Positions 1-7,331 of a DNA stretch of 11,371 bases are shown here, one piece after another. The stretch is taken from positions 1 through 11,371 of the forward strand of contig CAYWTX010000137.1 in the NCBI GenBank assembly GCA_964461295.1. Reading direction: 5' to 3'. Source of the stretch: CAYWTX01 sp964461295. Lineage in GTDB: Bacteria > Planctomycetota > Phycisphaerae > SM23-33. Under the pieces are notes generated by a model. The model was not told the origin of the DNA, searched no databases, and saw nothing but the letters and a program-made list of their open reading frames with translations. How positions within the stretch are numbered: the first letter of the stretch is position 1; each line of letters opens with the position of its first letter. The position numbers and the translations under genes were made by a program.

Positions 1-182
1 GAGGCGTAATTCAAGTACATACTTCACATTATTTCTCATATTACATGACTACGTTTTGCAGGCGGCAACAACCCGCAATCGCTGCATTCAGAGATGGTTA
101 TCGCGAAAACAGCCCCAAAATCGAAGGGAACTTCGGGTTAGACTGTGAGCGGGATCGCTCCGCGGAGGTCGTGGGTTGCAGG
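1..182 (+). other. AT-rich leader upstream of the large lipoprotein
   Basis: No gene is supported here. The first 60 bases are clearly richer in A and T than the rest of the window, as expected of a promoter region. TTCACA at 23-28 resembles a -35 box (5 of 6 to TTGACA), but there is no good -10 hexamer at the right spacing. The reading frame of the downstream gene is open from an ATG at 45. Starting there would put about 46 charged, unpatterned residues in front of the lipoprotein signal peptide, so I treat 45-182 as untranslated leader. A GGAGG at 164-168 lies 14 bases before the ATG at 183. Confidence 0.4.
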
Positions 183-3100
183 ATGATGGCGATGGTACGC
201 AAGAGAGATGTTGACTGGCGCGGCAGGATTGTCCTGCTTGCCCTTCTGGCCGTGGCGTTTGCGGGCTGTGGCGGCAAGGAGACCCCGCCTCCGCGGAACG
301 AGAAGACCAACGAGAAGACGACGCAACCGGCGACGGCGACGCAAGGGGGAGTCCCGGGGACTCAGGTCCCCGGGCTTCAGGCAACACAACCGGCGTCCGC
401 TCCCACGACGCGTCCCGACGCGAACAGCGCCGCGGCGACCTCGCCGCAAGTCGCCACCGAGGGCAACTTCCGCGACAAGCTGGCGCCGGCGCTCGCCCTG
501 GAGGGCGAAGCCGAGTTCGCGAAGGCCCTCATCGAGGCCCGCAAGCTGAAACCGACCGCGCAAGACCCGGAGGATCGCCGCCTGCTCGATGAGACCATCG
601 CCCGCATTACCGAGGGGCGCAACCAGGCCTATGCCCTGGAGCAGGCGGCCGAGAGGATCGGCGACACCGACAAGGCGACGGCGGGCGAGGCGAGGAGGCG
701 GCTGTTGCAGGCGGGCGACGTGGGGCGGGTCTTCCTGCGGCGTGCGTTGAAGAGGGGCAGCCCGGCGGTGGCGGCGGCGGCGTCGGAGGCTTTGGCGGAG
801 TTGCGCGATCCGGCGGCGGCGGCGGGGCTGATCGCCCGGCTGGAGAAGGAGCCGCGTTCGGACCTGACGGCGTCGATCCTGCGCGACCTGCGCGACATGG
901 GCGCGCGGTTGGAGAACGACTCGCTGCGGCGCTGTCTGAAGCTGATCCATGGCGACGCGAAGCTGAACTACAGCGAGTTGGTGGCCGTCCTCGCCCGCTA
1001 CCTCGACGAGGGTTGTCTGGGCAGCCGCGAGAAGTTCAACGAGGCGGCGGGCGACGCGGCCGCGTGGGAGCGGGTGCGCGACTACGCGGAGCGGGTGATG
1101 GTCGGCGGCAGCGGCGAGGCGGTGGCGTATCTGTGCGATTTTGGGGGGCAGTTCGCCGGGCTGATGGCGGGGCTTCGCGGGCGCTGCTACGCGGACAGGG
1201 ATTTCCACGCCCAGACTGCCACCCGCCTGGACGCGAAGTTGAGCTTCGGCGATCGGCAGATCAAGTTCCCCGACGGCCGTCAGGACGACCTGTCCGTGCG
1301 TTGGGAGGGGTACTTGCCGGTCGAGAAGGGCGGCGAGTACACGTTCAGCCTGCTCGCGGACGACTCGGGCGTGCTGTACGTGGACGGGCAGAAGGTGTGC
1401 GAGAGCCAGTCGAGTTGGGTCTCGGGCAAGGCAAGGCTGACGGTCGGGCTGCACCCCATGCATGTGGATTACGTGCAGGACCGCGACGGTTCGCAAGCTC
1501 AACTGATGTGGGAAGGACCGGGCATTGCCAAGACGCACGACCTGCCGCTGAGCAGCCCGCCCTGGGCGGAGTGCGTGAAGTCGGCGGCGGCGGCGGTGGA
1601 GAGGCTGGGATCATCCGAGGCGGGCACGGTGCGCGCGGCGCGGCGGGAGCTTTGGTCGGCCGGCGACGTCGGGCGGGTGTTCCTGCGTCGCGCGGCGGGC
1701 GGGGAGGCCGACGCGGCGGCGATCCGGGCGACGGGCGTGCTGGTGGATTGGGGCGATGCGCGGGCCCTGCCGGTGCTGCTGGGCGTGCTGGCGGACGGCA
1801 AGGCGGGCGAGGACCGCACGTGGGCGACAATGGGCGCGGCGGCTGAACTGGCGGCGAATCTGGAGCCGGCGCAACTTGCGGCGCTGTGGAAGCAGGCGCA
1901 GGCGGACGGCGAGGCGAGGATGGCGCCGGCGGCGGCGCTGCTGTGCGCGTATGCCGATCGCGCCTGCGGCGGCGACGCGAGGAAGCTCGACGATGCGGTC
2001 GGCCAGGCGGGCGCCGCCGAGAAGCTGAAGGCCTACGTCGCCAAGGCGCTGGCGTCGAAGGACTCGGGCGTTGTGGCGCGGGCGTGCGCGCTGGGCCAGC
2101 CGTTCGCGCCGCGGATGCCGGGCTTCCGCGGGCGATACTACGTGGGGCAGGAATGGGACATCCCGGCGGCGCAGAGGCACGACGCCGACGTGCACGTGGA
2201 GGATCGGAAGTTCCCGACGGGCGAGCGGCAGCACGACATGTCGGCCCGGTGGGACGCCGTGCTGAACGCGGACAAGGAGGGCGACTATACGTTCTTCCTG
2301 TCGGCCGCGACGAGGGCGCAGGTATTCATCGACGGCAAGTGCGTCGACGGCATTCAGGGCGGCGAGAAGGGGTCCGTGGCGAAATTGACGGCCGGGCCGC
2401 ACCGCATCGCGGTGAAGCACCAGAACGCGGAAGCACGGAACAGCAGCAGTTCGGTGAACCTGGACTGGCAGCGCCCTGGGGGGCAGCGAGAGCGGCTGAC
2501 GGGCGTCCACGTATCGGTGGCGCCGTGGCGGGAGCACCTGGAGGCGCTGTCCAGCGCGGTGCGGACGCTGGCGCTGAACAGCGAGGCGGGGGCGGGTCCG
2601 GGGCGGAGGACGTTGCAGGCCGCCGGCGAGGTGGGGCGCGTCTACCTCCGCAACGCCGTGCGGCAGGAGGGCGAGGCGGTGCTGGCCGGGGTCCTGCGGC
2701 TGCTGGTGGACCTGCACGACGCCGAAACGGCGGCGTTGCTGGTGGATCGGCTGAAGGCCGAGCCGAAGCTGGCGACGGCGCCTGTCGTCGCCGACGCGCT
2801 GACGGCGCTGGCGGACGCGATCCCGGCGGCGGAACTGCCGGGGCTATGGCGGGCGGTGAAGTCCGACGGGCAGGGGCAGATGATCGCGCAGGCATCCGCG
2901 CTGTGCACGCTGATGGAGACGCAGTGCGGGCGCAGCGAGGCGGAGTTCGAGCCTCTCGTCAAGGACGCCGCGGGCGGCGAGGGCTTGCGGGCGTACGTGG
3001 CGAAGTGCCTTGTTTCGCCCGACTCGGCCGTGGTCGCCCGGGCCTGCCAGTACGGCCAGCCCTTCGCGCCGACGATGAACGGCCTGCGGATGACGGTGTA

Positions 3101-5078
3101 CGACGGCAGCGGGTTTGACGCGGCCGTGAGCGATTCACCCGCGGGCACGGTGTGCATCGAGGGCCGTCGCACGCCGCACCCGTCCCAGCGTCAGGAGAAC
3201 ATCTCCGCGCAGTGGAACGGGCTGATTCGCGTCGAAGCGGGCGGGAAGTGGACCTTCCGCCTGGGCGGCGACGATTCGGCCGATTTGTGGATCGACGGGC
3301 GGCGGGTGTTGTCGGCCGGGCCGCGGTGGGCGACGGCGACGGAGGAACTGGCGGCGGGCCTGCACGCGATCCGGGTGGACTGGTCGCAGACTCGGGATGA
3401 CGGTTGGGTGGACCTGCGGGCGCAGGGTCCCGGCTGGAGCGGGATGGTTCGCGTGCCGCCGCGGATCTTGTTCGCGCCGCCCTGGCCGGGGATGCTGGAG
3501 GGCGTGGCGAAGGCGGTCAAGGACATGGTTGGCAAGCAGCCCAAGCCCTCCAGCCGCGCTGCGCTGCTCGATGCCGGCGACGTGGGGGCCGTCTATCTCC
3601 GCAACGTGCTGCGGCACGAGACGAACCTCTTGGCGCTGAAGTCGGCCGTTGAGTTGCTGGCGCTGCAACGCGACGAACAGGCCGCGGCGCTGATGGTGGC
3701 GCAGTTGCGCGGAACGGCGGATTCCCTCCTGGCCAGGGACATCCTGCGTGCGCTTCCCGATCTGGCGGGGTCGCTGAGCAGGGAGGATTGCCGGTATCTG
3801 TATCGCTACAACCTGCCGGCGGGCAAGCCGGGCGGCTCCGGCGCGGGCAGGGCCCGGCGTGCGGCCGGCGACGACTGGCGCGGCGCGCTGCTGTGCCGGC
3901 TGCTGGCGGCGCAGGCCGGCGGAGACGCCCGGAAGCTGGGCGAACTGGTCGGCGACGCCAGCGCGTACGAGGAGTTGCGGGCCGAGATCGAGGAGCGGCT
4001 GGCGTCCAGGGTCGATTCGCAGGTTGCCTGGGCGCTGGAGAACGGCGCGCTGTTGGCGCCGATGCGACCGGGGTGGCGCGGCAAGTGGTTCGAGGGGCGT
4101 ACGTTCGGCAAAGCGCTGGGCGAAACGCGCGACGGGCAGGTTGCCTTCGGCAACCGGCAGCTTCCCGCGCCGGGCAACCGCCAGGACGACGTGTCCGCCT
4201 TCTGGAGCGGCTGGGTCAGGACCGACAAGCCCGGCAAGCACGCGTTCTGGCTCACGGCCGACGACGGCGCGCGTCTGTGGGTCGACGGGCGGCGCGCCCT
4301 GGACGCGTGGCGCGAGCAAGCCGGCGTGGAAGTGTCGGCCGAGGTGGAACTGGCCGCCGGGGCGCACTTCGTCGAGGTGGCGTGGTGGCAGGGCGAGGGA
4401 CCCGATCAGGCGGTGGTGCAGTGGGCCGGGCCGGGGTTCGCCAGGCAGAATCTGGACCAGAACCGCGTTTCCACGAATGTGTGGGCCGGTGAGTTGAAGG
4501 CGTTCGAGGAGATCTTCAGGAAGTTGGCGGGCGGCGACGCCGACCGCAACTGGGCGCGTCTGCGGCTGAGCGAATGGGGCGAGGCCGGGCGCGTCCTGGT
4601 GCGCAACGCGTTGCACTACACGGCCATCGAGCCGCTGGCGGCGGGGGCGGCGGAGTACCTGGCGGCCGTCAAGGACCCCGCGGCGATCGAGTTGGCGGCC
4701 GGGCGGATGGCGAAGGCGACCAGGGCCGACCCGCGGCTGGTCAACGTGATGCTGGGCGCGCCGGACAAGATTCCCGCCGACCTGCCGGGCAAGCTGCTGC
4801 GGCTGATGGGCAGGGACATCAAGTTCGAGCAGCGCGAGCTGGTGAGGCTTTTCGCGGCCTTGTTCGAGAACGTGTACAAGCAGGACAGGGACAAGCTCAA
4901 CACGGCGATGGGCAACCCGAAGGCGTACGAGAAACTGGCGCAGTACTGCGACGACCTGCGGAACTCGCCGGACGGGGGCATGAGGAGTTTCGGCAACCAG
5001 TTCGGCGGGCAGTTCGTTTTGCCGCCCAAGCCGCTCTCCCCGCCGCCCAAGCCGGTGGCGCCGCCGAAGAAGGGATAG
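183..5078 (+). CDS. Giant lipoprotein with five HEAT-like modules alternating with four PA14 domains
   Basis: This is a predicted surface or periplasmic lipoprotein of about 1631 residues. A basic start, the hydrophobic run IVLLALLAVAFAGC and lipid cysteine C29 form the signal. A Thr/Pro/Gln-rich linker follows to about residue 95. The body is five modules, each opening with a helical unit containing the motif AGDVGRVFLRR (near residues 177, 493, 814, 1131, 1465) and a second helical stretch ending in a GQPFAP-like linker. Modules 1-4 then carry PA14 domains at about 330-459, 647-781, 967-1100 and 1297-1434, recognisable from W-G, G-Y-T-F, DD-x-x-L-x-VDG, AG-H and W-x-GPG elements. The fifth module ends at FGGQF and runs into a tail of PPKP repeats. 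PA14 domains are often carbohydrate-binding, so binding of a cell-surface or environmental glycan is an inference; no catalytic domain is visible. Start candidates are the ATGs at 183, 186 and 192; all preserve the signal peptide. The gene appears to stand alone. Confidence 0.85.
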   Translation: MMAMVRKRDVDWRGRIVLLALLAVAFAGCGGKETPPPRNEKTNEKTTQPATATQGGVPGTQVPGLQATQPASAPTTRPDANSAAATSPQVATEGNFRDKLAPALALEGEAEFAKALIEARKLKPTAQDPEDRRLLDETIARITEGRNQAYALEQAAERIGDTDKATAGEARRRLLQAGDVGRVFLRRALKRGSPAVAAAASEALAELRDPAAAAGLIARLEKEPRSDLTASILRDLRDMGARLENDSLRRCLKLIHGDAKLNYSELVAVLARYLDEGCLGSREKFNEAAGDAAAWERVRDYAERVMVGGSGEAVAYLCDFGGQFAGLMAGLRGRCYADRDFHAQTATRLDAKLSFGDRQIKFPDGRQDDLSVRWEGYLPVEKGGEYTFSLLADDSGVLYVDGQKVCESQSSWVSGKARLTVGLHPMHVDYVQDRDGSQAQLMWEGPGIAKTHDLPLSSPPWAECVKSAAAAVERLGSSEAGTVRAARRELWSAGDVGRVFLRRAAGGEADAAAIRATGVLVDWGDARALPVLLGVLADGKAGEDRTWATMGAAAELAANLEPAQLAALWKQAQADGEARMAPAAALLCAYADRACGGDARKLDDAVGQAGAAEKLKAYVAKALASKDSGVVARACALGQPFAPRMPGFRGRYYVGQEWDIPAAQRHDADVHVEDRKFPTGERQHDMSARWDAVLNADKEGDYTFFLSAATRAQVFIDGKCVDGIQGGEKGSVAKLTAGPHRIAVKHQNAEARNSSSSVNLDWQRPGGQRERLTGVHVSVAPWREHLEALSSAVRTLALNSEAGAGPGRRTLQAAGEVGRVYLRNAVRQEGEAVLAGVLRLLVDLHDAETAALLVDRLKAEPKLATAPVVADALTALADAIPAAELPGLWRAVKSDGQGQMIAQASALCTLMETQCGRSEAEFEPLVKDAAGGEGLRAYVAKCLVSPDSAVVARACQYGQPFAPTMNGLRMTVYDGSGFDAAVSDSPAGTVCIEGRRTPHPSQRQENISAQWNGLIRVEAGGKWTFRLGGDDSADLWIDGRRVLSAGPRWATATEELAAGLHAIRVDWSQTRDDGWVDLRAQGPGWSGMVRVPPRILFAPPWPGMLEGVAKAVKDMVGKQPKPSSRAALLDAGDVGAVYLRNVLRHETNLLALKSAVELLALQRDEQAAALMVAQLRGTADSLLARDILRALPDLAGSLSREDCRYLYRYNLPAGKPGGSGAGRARRAAGDDWRGALLCRLLAAQAGGDARKLGELVGDASAYEELRAEIEERLASRVDSQVAWALENGALLAPMRPGWRGKWFEGRTFGKALGETRDGQVAFGNRQLPAPGNRQDDVSAFWSGWVRTDKPGKHAFWLTADDGARLWVDGRRALDAWREQAGVEVSAEVELAAGAHFVEVAWWQGEGPDQAVVQWAGPGFARQNLDQNRVSTNVWAGELKAFEEIFRKLAGGDADRNWARLRLSEWGEAGRVLVRNALHYTAIEPLAAGAAEYLAAVKDPAAIELAAGRMAKATRADPRLVNVMLGAPDKIPADLPGKLLRLMGRDIKFEQRELVRLFAALFENVYKQDRDKLNTAMGNPKAYEKLAQYCDDLRNSPDGGMRSFGNQFGGQFVLPPKPLSPPPKPVAPPKKG

Positions 5079-5232
5079 GCTTCAGCGGCCCCGATGCGGC
5101 CGTCACGGTGGGCAGGCGGCAAATCGTCTTTGTTGGCCGGAATTTCCTGTCAGCCGCTGGCCGTTCCATGACGATAGCATGTACAGTCTGGAGGAGTGTG
5201 GGTTCCACGGCGCTCCGGGCGGGAGAAGCGGC

Positions 5233-5784
5233 ATGACGAAGGTCTATACGAAGGTCGGCGACGACGGTTTCACCCTGCGCGGCGACGGGCAGAAGGTGCC
5301 GAAGTCTGACGCGCGGATCGAGGCCGGCGGGGCCGTCGATGAACTCAACGCCCACTTGGGCCTGTGCCTCTGCCAGGCCGGCGCCGACAAGGCCGGCGAC
5401 GTGGCCGGGGCGCTGGAGGGCGTGCAGGATGAACTGATGACGTTCGGCTCGATGCTGGCCGGGGCGATCACCCCGAGCAACGGCCTGCGGACCCTCGACG
5501 AGACCGCTCTCCAGCGCCTGGAGCGACTGATCGACTCCGCCCAGGCCGGCCTGCCCGAACTTCGGCGCTTCCTGGTGCCATGGGGCAGCGAACTGGCCTG
5601 CCGCCTGCACGTCGCGCGCACGGTCTGCCGGCGCGCGGAACGCGCCGTGGTTGGCGCAACCCACGCAAACGGGCTGCCTCCGATCCTCATCCAGTACCTC
5701 AACCGTCTCAGCGACCTGCTGTTCATGCTCGTCCGCCGGGCGAACCAGCAGGCCGGCCTGGCCGAGGAACGCTGGCAGGCGTAG
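5233..5784 (+). CDS. pduO: PduO-type cob(I)alamin adenosyltransferase
   Basis: The enzyme transfers the adenosyl group of ATP to cob(I)alamin, making adenosylcobalamin in the cytoplasm. The 183-residue product matches the family's usual length. Family marks in order are TKVGDDG (6-12, the N-terminal ATP-binding loop), VDELNAHLG (35-43), CRRAER (132-137, the Arg/Glu pair that contacts ATP) and YLNRLSDLLF (155-164), near the end as expected. The loop after TKVGDDG reads FTLRGDGQKV, slightly unlike the common T-T-x-L-x-GG form. I chose the ATG at 5233 because GGGAGAAG at 5221-5228 gives a 7-base spacing and family homology starts there; an ATG at 5179 in the same frame would add 18 unrelated residues. 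No B12-dependent enzyme is adjacent, so its client is not visible. It could serve B12 salvage or a distant mutase or dehydratase. Confidence 0.92.
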   Translation: MTKVYTKVGDDGFTLRGDGQKVPKSDARIEAGGAVDELNAHLGLCLCQAGADKAGDVAGALEGVQDELMTFGSMLAGAITPSNGLRTLDETALQRLERLIDSAQAGLPELRRFLVPWGSELACRLHVARTVCRRAERAVVGATHANGLPPILIQYLNRLSDLLFMLVRRANQQAGLAEERWQA

Positions 5785-5848
5785 ACGGGCGATGAGGGAC
5801 GACGGCATCGAGTGCTGCCATCTTGCCCGCGCCCGAGAACGAACCGTC

Positions 5849-5900
5849 GCCTTCTCCAGGGCGATTCCCATGAAGTGGATACCCACTTTCCGGCGAAGGC
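5849..5900. repeat. Nested stem-loop element between the adenosyltransferase and PAP2 genes
   Basis: An outer 6-bp inverted repeat, GCCTTC (5849-5854) and GAAGGC (5895-5900), encloses an inner hairpin, AAGTGG (5873-5878) with CCACTT (5883-5888) and loop ATAC. A CCGTC pentamer lies directly left (5844-5848) and one base to the right (5902-5906), which could be chance. There is no T-tract, so this is not a standard intrinsic terminator. It may be a small dispersed intergenic element. Confidence 0.4.
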
Positions 5901-5991
5901 CCCGTCCCGGCGCAAATCGCGGGCGCATCGCGTACCATGTCTATCGTGGAGCCGCTGACCGATCGGGTCGGCCTCGCACCCGGAGCAACCT

Positions 5992-6747
5992 ATGGCATTG
6001 GCCCGAATCGCGGCACCGGCGGGTCTTCCGCGAAGGCGGCAGTGGGCCGTCGTCCTTGCCATGGTCGCCGCGGCAACAGGCGTCACCTGTTTCATCCTTG
6101 TCGGCCGGAACGTGGCCAACCAGCACACACAGCAGTTCGACGAGTCGGTGTTGCGGAGCCTGCGCCGTGCGGACAGCCCGGCCGTTCCCGTCGGCCCGGC
6201 GTGGGTGGCGCAGGCCGCTCGCGACATCACCGCCCTGGGCAGCCTGTCGGTGCTTTGCCTGGTCACGGCCGGAGCGGCGGGGCTGCTGGCCATGGCCGGG
6301 AGGCGTTCGGCCGTATGGTTTCTGATCGGCGCCGTCGTGAGCGGGGCGTTGTTGGCCGTGACGCTGAAGGCGTGCTTCGACCGTCCCCGGCCCTGGCTGG
6401 TTCCGCACCTGGACACGGTCACGTCGTCGAGTTTCCCGAGCGGGCACTCCATGTTGTCGGCTGTCGTGTACCTGACGGTTGGGGTGCTTGCGGCCCGCGC
6501 CGCCTCCTCGCGGCGGACGAAGGCCTACATGCTGCTGGTTGCGGGAGCCCTGACGCTTCTGGTCGGCGTCAGCCGGATGGTGCTGGGCGTTCACTACCCC
6601 ACGGACGTGCTGGCGGGGTGGATCGGCGGGACCGTCTGGGCCCTGACTTGCTGGCTGGTCGCCAAACGCATACAGAGCGTCGCGGTTCCCCGGGGAACAT
6701 CCGCGGAGCATGATCGCGGCGTGGGCGGCCTTGTTCGGAGCAGATGA
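5992..6747 (+). CDS. PAP2-family membrane lipid phosphatase
   Basis: This 251-residue membrane protein carries all three parts of the PAP2 phosphatase signature: KACFDRPRP (126-134), SFPSGHS (147-153) and SRMVLGVHYPTD (194-205). The histidine of PSGH and that of the third motif are the known nucleophile and acid/base pair. Hydrophobic segments lie near 18-37, 83-102, 108-125, 154-170, 178-193 and 207-223, the usual six-helix plan. The family removes phosphate from lipid phosphates such as undecaprenyl pyrophosphate or phosphatidic acid; which substrate applies here cannot be read from sequence. GGAG at 5982-5985, 6 bases before the ATG, supports the start. The stop overlaps the start of the next membrane protein gene (TGATG), so the two are probably co-translated. 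Confidence 0.9.
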   Translation: MALARIAAPAGLPRRRQWAVVLAMVAAATGVTCFILVGRNVANQHTQQFDESVLRSLRRADSPAVPVGPAWVAQAARDITALGSLSVLCLVTAGAAGLLAMAGRRSAVWFLIGAVVSGALLAVTLKACFDRPRPWLVPHLDTVTSSSFPSGHSMLSAVVYLTVGVLAARAASSRRTKAYMLLVAGALTLLVGVSRMVLGVHYPTDVLAGWIGGTVWALTCWLVAKRIQSVAVPRGTSAEHDRGVGGLVRSR

Positions 6748-7151
6748 TGACGGAATGGCTCGGGCACAACGCGTGGTGGCTGATCGTGGCGTCGACAGCG
6801 ATGCTGGGATGCGGTCTCGTGGCGAGTTTCGCGCTGGCCCTCCTGATGCCCGCCGACTACTTCATGCAGCCGCGTCGGCGAACGGACCTCGCCAGCCGGC
6901 ACGCGGCCATTCGGATTCTTGCGCGAGTGGTAAGGAATCTCGCCGGCGCCGTGCTGTTTGTCGCCGGCGTCATCATGGCGGTGCCCGCGGTCCCCGGCCC
7001 CGGCCTGCTGTTCGTCGTCCTGGGCATATCGCTGATGGATGTTCCCGGCAAACGTGCCGCGGCGCGGTATGTCGTCAGCAAGCCGATGGTCCTGCGGCCC
7101 ATCAACGCCCTCCGGGCAAGGTGGAACCGCCCGCCCCTGCAATTGCCGTAA
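6747..7151 (+). CDS. PGPGW-family small transmembrane protein
   Basis: The product is 134 residues with hydrophobic segments near 10-35, 65-79 and 85-97. The diagnostic stretch is VPAVPGPGLLFVVLGISL followed by a basic turn, as in the PGPGW family of putative transmembrane proteins, and the C-terminus INALRARWNRPPL is also typical. The biochemical role of the family is unknown. The start codon shares one base with the PAP2 stop codon (TGATG). Two ATGs are possible, 6744 and 6747; GGAG at 6737-6740 is 3 bases from the first and 6 from the second, so I prefer 6747. Coupling to a lipid phosphatase suggests, but does not prove, a role in envelope lipid metabolism. Confidence 0.83.
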   Translation: MTEWLGHNAWWLIVASTAMLGCGLVASFALALLMPADYFMQPRRRTDLASRHAAIRILARVVRNLAGAVLFVAGVIMAVPAVPGPGLLFVVLGISLMDVPGKRAAARYVVSKPMVLRPINALRARWNRPPLQLP

Positions 7152-7213
7152 GGTCGCCGATGAGAGCCTCTGGTTCGAGTGCCTCAAGTTGCCGCGCGTG
7201 GCGAAGGCGGCGC

Positions 7214-7227
7214 GGATGCACGCATCC
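7214..7227. promoter_or_regulatory. 14-bp dyad, possible operator (distal)
   Basis: GGATGC-AC-GCATCC is a perfect palindrome with 6-bp arms and a 2-base centre. The centre is too tight for a good RNA hairpin but suits a dimeric DNA-binding protein. It shares the core GCACGC with the second dyad 57 bp downstream. No regulator gene is present in the window. Confidence 0.35.
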
Positions 7228-7269
7228 CACGGGGCGGTTCGCCAGCACTGAGAGGAAGGACCGATCGCG

Positions 7270-7298
7270 TTCACGCACGCGTGACGGCCGTGTATACT
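7270..7298 (+). promoter_or_regulatory. Candidate sigma70-type promoter of truD
   Basis: TTCACG (7270-7275) and TATACT (7293-7298, 5 of 6 to TATAAT) are 17 bases apart, the optimal spacing. Transcription would begin near 7305 and give a short leader of about 27 bases before the truD start at 7332. The site lies in the only sizeable gap before truD. The match is by eye, and the sigma factor preference of this organism is unknown. Confidence 0.5.
7271..7284. promoter_or_regulatory. 14-bp dyad overlapping the truD promoter, possible operator (proximal)
   Basis: TCACGC-AC-GCGTGA is a perfect palindrome with 6-bp arms. It overlaps the -35 hexamer and the spacer of the candidate truD promoter, where a repressor would block polymerase. 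Its GCACGC core matches the dyad at 7214-7227. The regulator and signal are unknown. Confidence 0.4.
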
Positions 7299-7331
7299 GC
7301 TGCCTCCTTGCCGGGGGGGACGAGGACCGCG

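Noticed and set aside
45..182. Upstream start for the giant lipoprotein at the ATG at 45
   Set aside because: It would bury the signal peptide behind about 46 residues and has no clear ribosome site; the ATGs at 183-192 fit a lipoprotein start.
138..4616. Long minus-strand frames opposite the giant lipoprotein gene
   Set aside because: They mirror the coding frame, have Arg/Pro/Gln-rich products, show no family motifs, and the plus-strand frame has clear repeated domains.
183..5078. Giant PA14 lipoprotein as a toxin or defence protein
   Set aside because: PA14 occurs in toxins, but no pore-forming, catalytic or immunity gene is visible. A surface-binding role fits better.
7165..7200. tRNA-like GGTTCGAGT word in the gap before truD
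   Set aside because: Only a T-loop-like word is present. No acceptor, D or anticodon stems can be drawn around it.
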